From positions 11,923,501 through 11,987,500 of the forward strand of contig JAXDDX010000001.1 of the NCBI GenBank assembly GCA_034670405.1: a stretch of DNA of 64,000 bases, written 5' to 3'. Position 1 is the stretch's first letter; each line of letters opens with the position of its first letter. A program made the position numbers and the translations under genes. The DNA is from Hoplostethus atlanticus. Lineage: Eukaryota > Chordata > Actinopteri > Trachichthyiformes > Trachichthyidae. The notes below the pieces were generated by a model that saw nothing but the letters and a program-made list of their open reading frames with translations, was not told the DNA's origin and did no database searches. This document shows, piece by piece, positions 34,804 through 46,404 of this stretch.

Positions 34804-34945
34804 GAGAGGGAGGTGGTGTATCCCGGTATTTAAAGCGCGGGACGGGCTCGGTAGACGTTACGTGCTTACTTACGAATGAAAGCGGGTGGGTCTTCGGCGG
34901 TGCCTCGTGCTGTATGTCACGTAAACTGGGGACGTGACCACAGTG
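34804..34945 (-). promoter_or_regulatory. ldha: ldha promoter with TATA-like box and three ACGTG cores
   Basis: On the minus strand CTTTAAATA (34835-34827) sits in a GC-rich setting just upstream of the non-coding exon. ACGTG cores occur on the plus strand at 34860-34864 and 34932-34936, and on the minus strand at 34922-34918. The one at 34932 is followed by CACAG (34939-34943), like the ancillary motif of some HIF-1 response elements. Mammalian LDHA promoters are known HIF-1 targets. E-box factors also bind such cores, so the regulator is inferred. Confidence 0.55.
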
Positions 34946-35132
34946 GTGAGGATGCATCATAATGACTGCGCGCATCCTCCCCCTGTATTCGGAATTATGA
35001 CATGGGTAGTTTCAGTGCTCAGCTGTGATTGTAGAATACCCGATAAACGCGCATGAGAGCACGTAACAATTAATTTACATGGTAAATGAACGGAAAACCA
35101 CAACTCATAGCCAACGGTACTTCTATCTTCTA

Positions 35133-35303
35133 GTCTATGTGTGGCTTAGCAACCATGTTTGTTTAGCTTGATATTGCTGGGTGGAAAATAACATTATATT
35201 AGTATTAAGTAGGCTAGTAATACGTCTATGTCTGGCTTAGCAACCATATTGGTTTAGCTTGATAATGCTGGGTGGAAAATAACATTATATTAGTATTAAG
35301 TAG
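35133..35303. repeat. tandem duplication of an 80-nt segment (91-nt period)
   Basis: 35133-35212 and 35224-35303 share 80 nt (GTCTATGTGTGGCTTAGC to GTATTAAGTAG) with about four mismatches, separated by 11 nt. Confidence 0.9.
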
Positions 35304-36887
35304 TAAAAAAATAATATAAATTAATTAATATAAAACGTTTTCAAACAAAATATATTGAATTCCTCTGTCAAGGCCACTTGACTGTTGTAGAATCACTGTA
35401 AACCATCGCCTTATTGCTTAAATGTAATATATCATACAGCCTATAATAGGCCTTTACGTAATGGGGATTCCCTCCGATAATCAGAGCGTACAGTTCGCCC
35501 ATGCTGCTTTTCATGCTGCTTTTCACAGTTGATAGAAGAGAAACCGTTGCAACCTATTATATGAAATGTATCCGAGACATTGGAAGGAAATGTACACTCA
35601 GGAAAAGCATGGGGAATTTGGATGCAAGCCGGGTTTGTGTCGTTATTCTACTGAATCAATAGTGTCTCAATAGCTCCCCCTCCTGCCTGGTTGTAGTTAC
35701 TGCAGTAGAACGTTTTCTCTTTCATCCACCTGAAGGCTTTGACTGTCAGTTTGACGGGCAAGAAAGACAAAGCGAAAGTATGTTTCATATTCATTCACTT
35801 TCAAGCGTTGATGCTGTTGTATCTCTTTTATTGTCACTTTTGTTTCGTCGTTCTGATCTAAAAAAACAATTGGATTCAACCTTTGGGTCCATATTCAGAC
35901 TCATCATTAAGGTTATGCATTGATTGAGATACCCACCATTTGAACAGCTGCCACCTACTCTTATGAAATGATTAGTAATACAAAAGTAGAACAAATTTTG
36001 CTACTTTTTAAAGAATAGTGACTCAAGTCCTCAGTTGGCAAAATGATGGCACTTACTGACTGGATCCTCTGTATTTTAGAAATATTGAACCTCAGGTTAT
36101 GTTGAAATATAAAGCTTAAATACAACCCTTTATAACAGAAACAACAAAATAATAATAATATAGTTTAAATGCTTTACAAGAAGGAATAAAACAAAAATAT
36201 GAAACTGTATAAAACAGAGAAATAAGTGGGTGAAAATAAGTAAATGCATAAAATAAAAGCAACAACATACAATAAAGAAACAGCACAACATTGAAAAGTG
36301 AACATAAATAAATAAATAAAAGCAAATCAAAATTCACATCCCTTATTAACTATAGGATCAACTTGTCTATCTAATTTTAAACTAAGCCTATATATACCAT
36401 ATTAGCAACAGGTTTAAAGTGTGAAGCAACAATATCTTGCATTGAACATGGAACATACTGATAAAAGAATCAACTCAATATGCTGAAACACTACCTTCAT
36501 GTATACTCACAGTGTTTCACTTGGAAGTAATAGTCCGTTGAGGGGCAGAGCAGCTTAGTTACCATTACACAAACCGATACGCTCTATTTAGAGAGAACAA
36601 ACACAGGTGTGGAGTAGAAAAGGCTTTCGGTTTCATCCCAGTGTTTCTGATCCTGAATTTCAAGTCTAGTTCTGAACAGGTCTAAAATTAGTTGCTGTGG
36701 ACTAATCTCTTCAGAGATTTTATCTCCTAATTAGATTTTATGTTATTCTCATCACCTCTACATATTTAAACATTCCTTGTTTTTATGCCACACTGTGAAG
36801 CATTTTGCTTTTAGATAAGTCTTATATAAATAAAGTTATTTATTAAATAATAACACATTTGATCCCAAAGTAAAATTATCCTGTTAT

Positions 36888-36993
36888 TTTCCTCCTCCAC
36901 TCTCCAGGGTGGATGTTTGTTAGCATAGGGTCTTGAACCCAGGTCCTCTAGTTGAAGGGCAGTTTCCCTACTCAGTACACCACTCTACTGCCC
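36888..36993 (-). mobile_element. tRNA-derived SINE
   Basis: On the minus strand it starts GGGCAGTAGAGTGGTGTACT at 36993. It has an A-box-like region and a B-box-like GGTTCAAGACC (36939-36929). The head matches the SINE at 20905-21082 in layout (GGGCAGyAG start, TTCAA B box, then CAAACATCC versus CAAGCATCT), so the two are probably one family or close relatives. Confidence 0.6.
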
Positions 36994-39044
36994 TGTTCAT
37001 AGTACTAGTATTAGTATAAAGATCCTTTGAAGGTTTCTGGCCCCATATACTTAAAACTTATCAAATGATAGTGGGTAAATAAATCCATAGTTTTCTTAGT
37101 CTGCATCCATTCCCTCTAAACTTACTCAGTGGACTAAGGCTGTTTAGAAATCAACTTATTTTCTACTGCTAGAATGCTCACCTTCATCTTTACCTCAATG
37201 CGGATCATTTCCAATGTCAATTAAAAACGTTTCTCAAGCAGAAATGTAAATTATTCAAGACCAAACCTGGAATTTGGTTGCCAGTCATGTGGGCGACATG
37301 CTCTGGGGCCTGAAAGGGCCCTGCAAGCCCTGTTTATAGACACATTTCACTGATTTCAACTGGCATATGTGACCATGCAGACAAAATGATATGATTGTAG
37401 TGAATAGTGAGCTCTGGCAAAGCGACACTGCTGCCAGGTGTTCAGGTAATAGACATGTGCATGTGACATCTTGTTCAAACTGAAATTGTATTATTATTGG
37501 TGCTTTGTTGTCACTGTCCCATTCAAATTCACATAAGCTACTGTATTGCCATTTGAGTCGTGTGCTGCCTGCCACGCTGCTGGCCTGAATGCACACTGCT
37601 TCTTGTATAATATTGGTTCATGATGCTTTTAGTTATGAACCATCATACTAACATCTCCACCCTATTATTTCATGATGATTCCACATCCTCTTAGTATTGT
37701 CTCCTGTGCTGTATAGGCTCCTTCTCATACAAAGTAGCATGCCTGTACAACATGCTTGCCCTGGGGCCAGTGGGGTAATCATAGTCGGATAATGCAGGTA
37801 TGCATGCCGGCTTTAATCATATTCTGACAAACAGATCAAATACAGAACATATATGGAGTATAATATCTATATGGTAAAATTACATTATTGTGATATTGCC
37901 TGCAGCATAATCTTTCAGAGCTGTCATTGTTTTATCTACCAGATTCAGGATGTTTAAATGATCTTTCGTTCAGCTCACAAGTTGCCTACAGTAATCTCAC
38001 TGATCAGACATGAGATCCAATTGACTAAATCAAGGATAAAACAAAAGGTTACCAGGAGTACTAATTATGGTGTACCACATAGAGGATGTGACTGATATTG
38101 AATTAGCCCTAGAATAAAGGGTGGTTGAAAACCAAATGTTGTCGATAGTTCAGTAATTGACTGTCAGTAGGCTCCATGTCCTCCTAGTCTATAGTCTGTG
38201 CAGTCAAAATAAAAATATAGTGTTTCCAGTTTTTCTTTAAATGATTCCTTATTTATAATGTTGTCCTGCAGAGTAAACTAGTTGCTGTAGAGTTGCTGTT
38301 GTTTCAGCCTTTGTTTATGACACCATATCTTCTGGTATCCCTCCTCTTTGTGAATCCGCTGTGCTGTTGACCAAAATGTTTGCCCTTGTAAAAGATCTTG
38401 ACAGTCATGAAGATTTTTACCATGATTTCACACCCCCACTCTCTTATTTCTTTTGTTTCTAGAAATGTCTCTTATTATATCTTGTGCTTTAGCCACCATT
38501 GGCTCAGTGCAAGCAGCTCACCAGCAGGAGGAGCTATCATAAAGGCAACAAAGCAGCCTCCAGGTTGCTCTTTCGTATGCTCATATAACTGCAACATGGA
38601 CTTGATTTGATAGAAACTAATTTGAAAACATGGACAGTTTCTACTCAAGTATTGTGCGGGTTTACCTGGTGATGAAGGTTGTCAGCATTCTGTACAGTCG
38701 ACCAGCTATCTTATAATACAGTACCAAGAGAATAAATCGAAATGAGTCTTTCCATCCAGCTGAAACATTGGTCACAGCATGACTGAAATAAAACCTGGAA
38801 ATGATTCAATTATTCAGATAAAGTTTTTTTTCAATTTTGTTACATTGGATAGTGATCACATTTTAAATTTCATGCTGAATTCACCAGTGGGATATAAAGG
38901 AGCTTTGTTCTGGCGTTGACCAATCCCCAGGGGTCCTCAGGGGTATCCTAGAGGTCCCCAAGATGAAGGAGATGTTTCATTATTCCGGGAGATAGTTAAC
39001 TATTTTTCAGTTAAATGCTATTGTGATGTAAATGCTTAAATGCT

Positions 39045-39940
39045 CTTGTTCACCCTCTACACCTCAGACTTCAAATTCAATTTTGGGTCTACTCTCGGAT
39101 GATTCATCCATCGTGGGTTGCATCAACGAGAGATGGAGATGAGTACAGGAGTCTGGTGGAGAGGTTCGTCGGATGGTGCGACGGCAACCACCTACAGCTC
39201 AATGTCAGCAAGACAAGAGACTTTCGTCGTCGGAACAAGAAGCGCCCACCACCTGTCATCCTCCAGGGTAAGGAGGTGGAGGTGGTGGACCCCCGGGTGC
39301 ACCTCAACAATAAACTGGCCAGTGCACTCTTCTTTGCTGTTGTATGTTGGGGAGGTGGCATCAAGGAAAAGGATGCCAACAAGATCAACAAACTGGTCAA
39401 GAAAGCTGGCTCGGTCGTGGGAGAGAGCCTGGACAGCCTGGAGGAGGTGGCTGAGGGGAGGATGAGGTCTAAAATCAGATCCATGTTGGAGAGCCCATCC
39501 CACCCCCTCTATGATGAGCTGAACGGGCTGAGAAGCTCCTTCAGCACCGCCTCATCCAACCTAAGAGCACATGTGAGCGCTTCAAGCACTCTTTTGTGCC
39601 AACAGCCATCCGGTTGTACAACGCTACCTCCAATGTCAACCCCACCCCTGAGGCTGCTGCTTTCTTTTTGACCCTCCCCCTTGCCCTTGCCACACACACA
39701 CACACACACACATACACACGCACCTTGACTAAATTGCAAAAATTGCACAACTGTAAATTGCAATAAGCTATTATTTCTTGCACTACCTTGTATATTTTTG
39801 GTATATTTTGTGGATTTTTTTTTATACAACCTTCATGTTTATTGTATAGTGCTGTGTGCCTCTGTTGCTTTGTTCTGCTGCATAACTGCAATTTCCGGGG
39901 ACAATAAAGAGCGATCTAATCTAATCTAATCTATCTATCA
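39045..39940 (+). pseudogene. 3' end of a non-LTR retrotransposon (LINE), decayed
   Basis: Frames encode the C-terminal part of a LINE reverse transcriptase: WCDGNHLQLNVSKT, GKEVEVVD, FAVVCWGGGIKEKDANKINK, AGSVVGESLDSLEEVAE, PSHPLYDEL and, in another frame, SFVPTAIRLYN. The sequence between HLNNKL and ASALFFAVV is missing, consistent with an internal deletion. At least two frameshifts are present, near 39100 and near 39545. The copy ends with GGGACAATAAAGAGCG and ATCTA repeats (39912-39935), a typical LINE tail. It is 5'-truncated. It belongs to the L2/CR1/Rex group in a broad sense; the exact family is not assigned. Confidence 0.8.
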
Positions 39941-41957
39941 CAGTGAGAGAATATATAACAACAGCTAGACCTTTTATCAAAGGGTTAAAGTAAAAAATGC
40001 AATATACAATCCTGCACTAAATCAAATGGAGCAAAACAATCTACTCAGATCCTTGAGGCAATTCCATTCAAACGGTCGTGTCACATCTCCAGTCTAAATA
40101 GTGTCTATCACAAGGCCTTTGACATCAAAAAGATTGAAAACGCCAATTTAAAACTCTCCTACTGGCAAGAGCCATGTTTTCAAATTGCCACCACTTTGCA
40201 TGTTTGATCCACACTGACTTGGACAAACAAGCATGGTCTAATTGCTTATTTCAGTCAAAAATTGTTTTAGCACTTAAGTGTGTGTGTGTGTGTGTGTGTA
40301 TGAGAGAGAGCAAGAGAGAGACCATGACAGTATAAAGCACTGCTGGGGATAGATCCATTAGATGTGTGTGTGATCATACATCATCCCCTGTTGTTTAATG
40401 CTCTCAGTTTGCCTACGGCGATGCACTCGAGCCCAAACTTTCCCAAACTTGAGGCAACTCCTTGTCCCTCGCTACTGAATTACTCTCCTCCGTCTCCATC
40501 TCCTATACCACCACTCTCAACGGCCCCTACTGCCCTTAAATGTGCCAATGCAATCACGGCTAGCCCCTCAGTGGACTAAAGAAACACTAGTTGGTCGTGT
40601 TAGCTTCCCCTCTTACTCCACAGGGTCAGTTGCCAACACGCTGTTATTGCACAGGGCATTGGGACCGCTGCGTCGTCTGCTGTGGGTGATATCCTACCTG
40701 TCTCAGCATGCCGCATAATGGAGGGGAATCTAATCACCTCGCCCCAGCAGCCTCCTCCTCCTCCTCCAACCCCTGTTTAGAAATAGGACTGAGGCCAGCC
40801 AACAAGGCCACATCAATCATAAGAGGGATCTCCGGGGACCTAGATCACTCTCACTACTCTGTCAGAACACCATCAGCCCACTGAAGTTACCTTACTTTAC
40901 CCCCAGCCTGAGACCTCCTGCACCGCAAACCTTTCAACCTCAAATCCTCTCCGTTTCCTGGTTTTGTTTCACGTTTTTTCCTTCAACCTGAATCAAACCT
41001 CCTTATCCCTTCCTTTCATCTCACCTCTCACTTCTCCTCCTCACCCTTCTTTCCCCCTCTCATATCTATTCACCTTTTTTAAAATTGTCCTGCCCCCATC
41101 CCTCCATCTCTTCTTTTTCTCGGTTTCCAGACTCACCCCGTGCACACAACTTCTGCCTACGATTGATAAGGCTCCTGATGGAGTTCCTTTATTAGCCACC
41201 CACGGGCAGATTAACCAGAGCAATAATAGACCAATAAACAGCAATTATACACTGATAAGCCCAGGGAGAACTCTGCTGGGTGCAGGGAGAGATGTGGCAG
41301 CCGCGGAGTGATTGGATGTGTTTTAGCGCAGGATTAACGGTTGTGTGAGTGCGTGCCTATGCAGAAAATGTAAGCGTGCTATACAAGCGTACGTTTTCGC
41401 ACACAATCTTAATCCCTTCATCAGGCCCATTATTATGATCTGATGTGAAATCAGTCTTTTCTGCAGGTCTTTATCAGGTGCTAATTGAAAGGCAGCGCCA
41501 TCAACAATGTGCAGCCCTAGCCGTGATCAGGCAGGTTCTTCCTTCGTCTGTGTAATCTCAAAGTTATTATTGAAAGGAAAGAGTCTGAGCTGAATAAATA
41601 CATGTTTTGAATCGATGGGGTTGGATCAGTATTCACTGGGTGTGCTATTATGATTGAAGACATCCCTTCTCCCATCATTAGAGCATATTAAACCACTTCA
41701 GTTACAACGCTTGGCACTCATTAGTTTTGGACTTCTAACCGCCTCAACAGCAGCATGGCATTGTTACAGAGCGGCTAAATGATGATGAAAACGAGTGGAA
41801 GGGTAGATATGCGTTTCCTGCCTGCAGGCATTCACACACCAGCCAAGTCTGATTCCAAGAACAGCTGTGTGGATTTAACCTCGCCCCTCCCCTCTTTCCG
41901 TCTTGCACACAGAAGACATGCATATACACAGGCAGGCAAGTACACGCGCATGCACGC

Positions 41958-41996
<39 letters not shown>

Positions 41997-43198
41997 GGGT
42001 GCTTTTTTAATGGGAGACCAAAGACCCTGGAAGCTGTTTACTGTTGAGATACTGGGAAGCCCACTAATCTTCCAGTTCCAGGTTTGCTTCATACCAGAGG
42101 AGTTTTGTGTGTGTGTGCGTTCATGAATTTGGTCCCCCCCCCCAACTGGCTTCAGTAACAATAATCCAACACTCATATCAAAGTTGACATCCAATTACGC
42201 TGTGTTTATTTCATTCAGCTGTTTCAACATTCAAGCACACTGCAGTAAATGTTGATTAATGCTGGTATTTTGAGTGTCAAAAGGCAGAGTTGAGTTAAAC
42301 AGACAGATAATTCAGGATATCGGTGTCGGGCAGCAACGCCCCGGAGAGAAACTTAGTTTTACCATGTATGTCACTGCAACCTTGACTTCAGTGTCAACCC
42401 ATGACCTCCAAAAAATAATCCTAGGGCAGAGAATGAAAAAGGAAAAGACCATTTCTTCAAGCATGAAATTAAATGCATTTCCTTTGGCTGTCCCAGCACT
42501 AATTATTTCAGAGGATTTATGACAGTGTCATTACATTATATATATATATATATATATGTTTCTATAAGGACAACGTATACACCACGTTGTGCAGTACGGC
42601 AGGTAGCCTGACATTCCTTTACATGTCACTGGAGAAGCTTTGCTAAGCCTCTTTCGCCCAAGCCAGTGACCTTCCCACCTGTGATTGATATGGGAGGAGA
42701 GATGTGCGTGGGCAGGCATGGGCTATCTGGGGTGCGTGCACGTGTGTGCGTGCATGCATGTGTGCTTGCGTGCATGAAGGGGTAAGGTTAATTGAAGTTG
42801 TTAGAGTGAAAATGATTCCCTCAGGGGGACACAGGGGGTGTGTGTCTGCGGCAGTGGGTGACGGAGAAAGAGAAGGGAAAGGGGGATGAGATGGAGGTGT
42901 AAAGGGGCAGGTGGAGGAGGGGGTGGGGGTGGTTGGGGGGAGGGGGGGCAAAGGGATTGCTCGTCATCCCCAGTGCTCAGAGGCAGTGATACATGAGGCG
43001 AGAGAGATGAAATGATTCATCTAAAGGTCAGATGTGTCTGTCCGTCCCTCCATCTGACCCCCACCTATCGCTGGTTTCTCTTTGACTCATGTTTGATCCC
43101 CCTCTCTTTCTCTTCACCTAACTGTGAACAAAAGGACTCTTTTCTTTCTTTAGTTTTCATAGTTAATTTAACCATAACCATTTTTAAACCGCTCTCTG

Positions 43199-43201
<3 letters not shown>

Positions 43202-43244
<43 letters not shown>
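43202..43244. repeat. (CT)n microsatellite
   Basis: About 21 CT units. Nearby are (AT/GT)n at 43480-43570 and another (CT)n at 43913-43954. Confidence 0.95.
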
Positions 43245-43247
<3 letters not shown>

Positions 43248-43519
43248 CCTCCTGTGGCCTTTCCCCTCTCATCCCACACTAGCCTTTATTTCACAGATGA
43301 CAGGTTGGCTGTCTGTAATCCAACAGATGCTGGGGCGGGGAGGCCTGACCAACTGTTTTAACTCCAATCAGCTTTTATTGCTCTCCGGAGGAACCTAGCG
43401 CAACCCCCTGCCAGCTTGACATTTCAGAGAGGAGAGAAGAGTGGAGGAGAGAGGAGGAGAGGATAGTATTAGTATGCATATGTATATACATATATATATA
43501 TATGTTTGTATGTATGTGC

Positions 43520-43525
<6 letters not shown>

Positions 43526-43570
<45 letters not shown>
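43526..43570. repeat. (GT)n microsatellite
   Basis: About 22 GT units, preceded by ATATAT and GTATGT variants. Confidence 0.95.
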
Positions 43571-43908
43571 ATATGTGGGTGGCAGGTGGGGGCATGTCAA
43601 GGCAGGGGGCTGATGGGAAAAGGGTGACAGTCATTACACCCTGTGCCTGGTGAGGGGCCAAACCGCTGGCTTCAATCAGCTTGGATGTGTGTGTTTGTGT
43701 GTGTGTGTGCGTGTGTGTGTGTGTGTGTGTGCGTGCATGCAGTGCAGTCCAGTGTCAGCAGGGATGGAGATGTCGCTGGTAATGCATCTGCCACTGTCGC
43801 TTGTTCCCGAGCCACCCCTGCATTGCACGCGTCTGTCGCCTCCTTCCCATCCTCCATCCATCTCTCTCTCACTCTCCTCTGCTCCCCGCCTCGATTTGCC
43901 CCCTTCTG

Positions 43909-43912
<4 letters not shown>

Positions 43913-43954
<42 letters not shown>
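43913..43954. repeat. (CT)n microsatellite
   Basis: About 20 CT units in a pyrimidine-rich stretch. Confidence 0.95.
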
Positions 43955-43958
<4 letters not shown>

Positions 43959-46385
43959 CATCTGAGCCTGAGACAAAAGCCGCCGCAAGTTACCACAGTA
44001 TCACTTTGAAGCCGCTGTTCAAACAGGGTGATGCCGTACTGTTGGTTGTGCTGTCTGAATGTCCTCGTGCATCTCCAGAGTCTCCTTGAATGTCACCGTA
44101 CAAATAGGAGTCATCAAAAGCACAGCGTGTATAGCACATCCCCTTCAGTGACTACAATATTTTAGGAAAATTTGGGCTATTACTATCCCAAACCTGTGAC
44201 AACTATAATGTACTTGCTTGATGGAGTAACTCAGCTGTGACTTCTTAGCATTTACCCACTTAGTTACCAGCTATGATTACCTGGTTCAATTCAATCGCAC
44301 AGTAGCAGCAGACACCCGGAAACCATCATTCATTTGGTAACAGGGTACCTCTGTTTATCTGATGATTAATGGGGTTTTAGTGTTCTCTGTTGAGCCGTAG
44401 GCCACTTGAACTCTGCAGCCTGACCTGCAGGCTATAAAAGCCAGCGAGGACCAAAGTGAAGACCATCGATACATTTATGGGGCCACGTGAATCTTCTCTC
44501 GTCTAATCACTTTTACTACTGCTGCCACGCAGGGGTGACGTGACCTTGGCTAGACACCGGTGTTGTTCAATGGGACATTTATAGCTTTACAACACACTTA
44601 CACTTACGATGCACACACACAAACGTGTCCATACATTGTCACACACACACAGCACACACACACACACACACACACAACACAAATGCACAGGTACTGCCTG
44701 GCCTTGTTATAGTAAGGGACGCGAATGACATTGCCAGAAGCGAATCTCCAATTGGCCAGAGAGGAAAGCTTGCTTTAGAGTGTGTGTGTGTGTGTGTGAG
44801 TCATTTTCAAGGGTAACTGCTTTGTACTCAGCCAGTGTAAGACAGAGATTCAGGGAAAGGTCACCTATGTAGCCAGCCACACAAGCCACTGCTCTACATC
44901 TCTTCAGCAGGGACCGAGTAGGTGTCGGAAAAGCCGTCAGCGATTGTTTAATGGCTGTGCTTTCGTTTGGTTTGATCGTGCATCTACAGATGTATCGTGC
45001 CAGGAGCCACAGTAGGACTGGTTGGGGGGGTTAGCTGAGGTAGATGCCTTTTGAACAGCTAGGGGGATAAGGGGCTTGAGTGTGCAAAGCCAAAAAAGAA
45101 ATAACTCCTGTTTCAGTCACAGAATGAAATATTTACTGGCGTCGTCAAACAGTGGCCTAAATGTATTGCTACCGTAGCTTCTCCTCCAGCAAACCTGGAC
45201 AGATAGCCTGGCAGTAACCGCGAACATCTGGTGACTTCTGCTAGTCTAGTGCTCAACACAAAGTCCTGCCCTCACAGCGAATCACAGCGAAGGCCGTTGT
45301 TAATGTTTGTAATGAAGCTTGTACAGAACAGGACATAATGTTGTGATATTGTTATACTGTGTGTGTGTGATATAACTGATGATGACAGATAGCAAGATAG
45401 CGTGAGTTGCGTGGACTGAATGAGTGATCAGTGCATGTATTACAGTTAAATGTAGTTGCTATAGTCCTTCACCCTACATTGCCATTAAATGTCCCCATGA
45501 TTAGTAAGGCAGACACAGCCAACCTAATTATCCTACACCACAGCCAAACCCTCCGCATGATTACCAACAATTTGCTTCTGATACTGCAATTATGTTCTTT
45601 GCACTAACAAAGGGTTGTGATTAAATAGGAAATGCATTGTGTGTGTGTGTGTGTGTGTAAGTGTACAGGTACATGCATGCATGTGTACGCGGATGAGTAA
45701 ACAAGTATGCTTTTTTGCTCTATTCCTTCATAACTTACTACAATAGCTGCACCCCCACCACCCAAAGTCATTTTTTTCTGCTGTGCTGGGCAGGGATCCC
45801 ATTTTCTGTCTTAAGCCCCGTTACAGGCTAGAGAAATCTGCCTCTTGAGTCGATCTGCTTCGTTCTCGATCCCTGTGTATTCCACTGCTAACAGCCACGG
45901 TGCTGTTCAGGGCTTAAAGGCTGCAGCGCAAGAGAGGAGAAACAAGAGGCAAACTGGGTCAGACGACTATGGTTGTGTTTTCACGATGTCAGTAGGAACA
46001 GAGAGGTGAGATGTGAGGAAATCCAAGACAGGGACTCTGCTGCTGTCAAGATCTTGTCTGACAAAATTTTGATGAAAGTGTGCATTGTCATAATTACAGA
46101 GGAACTGTCAACGTTTCCATATCCTTTTATTAAAGAAATATAAAAAATTTGGATTTGGGTGGGGGTGGGGGGTAGGGGGTGTGCATTTTTTCCAACCAGC
46201 AGGGGGCAGTGCAGCTGCAGCTGTGCGAATGTGCGTGTGTGTAAGCGTTCAAAGTGGTGTATTCCCTGTGGTGAGCTTTCCCTCCACAGCCTCACCCATA
46301 GGGATGCCAGTGTATGGCCAGCATACTGTACTGACATTTGAAATGCACACAAGCCAACGTGCATGCTTGTGTATGTGTAAGCACG

Positions 46386-46404
46386 CCCCCCCCCCCCCCC
46401 CCCC
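46386..46404. repeat. C homopolymer
   Basis: Nineteen consecutive C residues. Confidence 0.95.

Noticed and set aside
42274..42522. An 82-codon frame starting MSKGRVELNRQ
   Set aside because: No recognisable domain, no splice or promoter context; length is within chance for AT-balanced DNA.
43012..44089. Several frames of 100-148 codons rich in Ser-Leu, Arg-Glu, Cys-Val or Thr-His
   Set aside because: They run through (CT)n and (GT)n tracts, differ in frame and strand, and show no domain.
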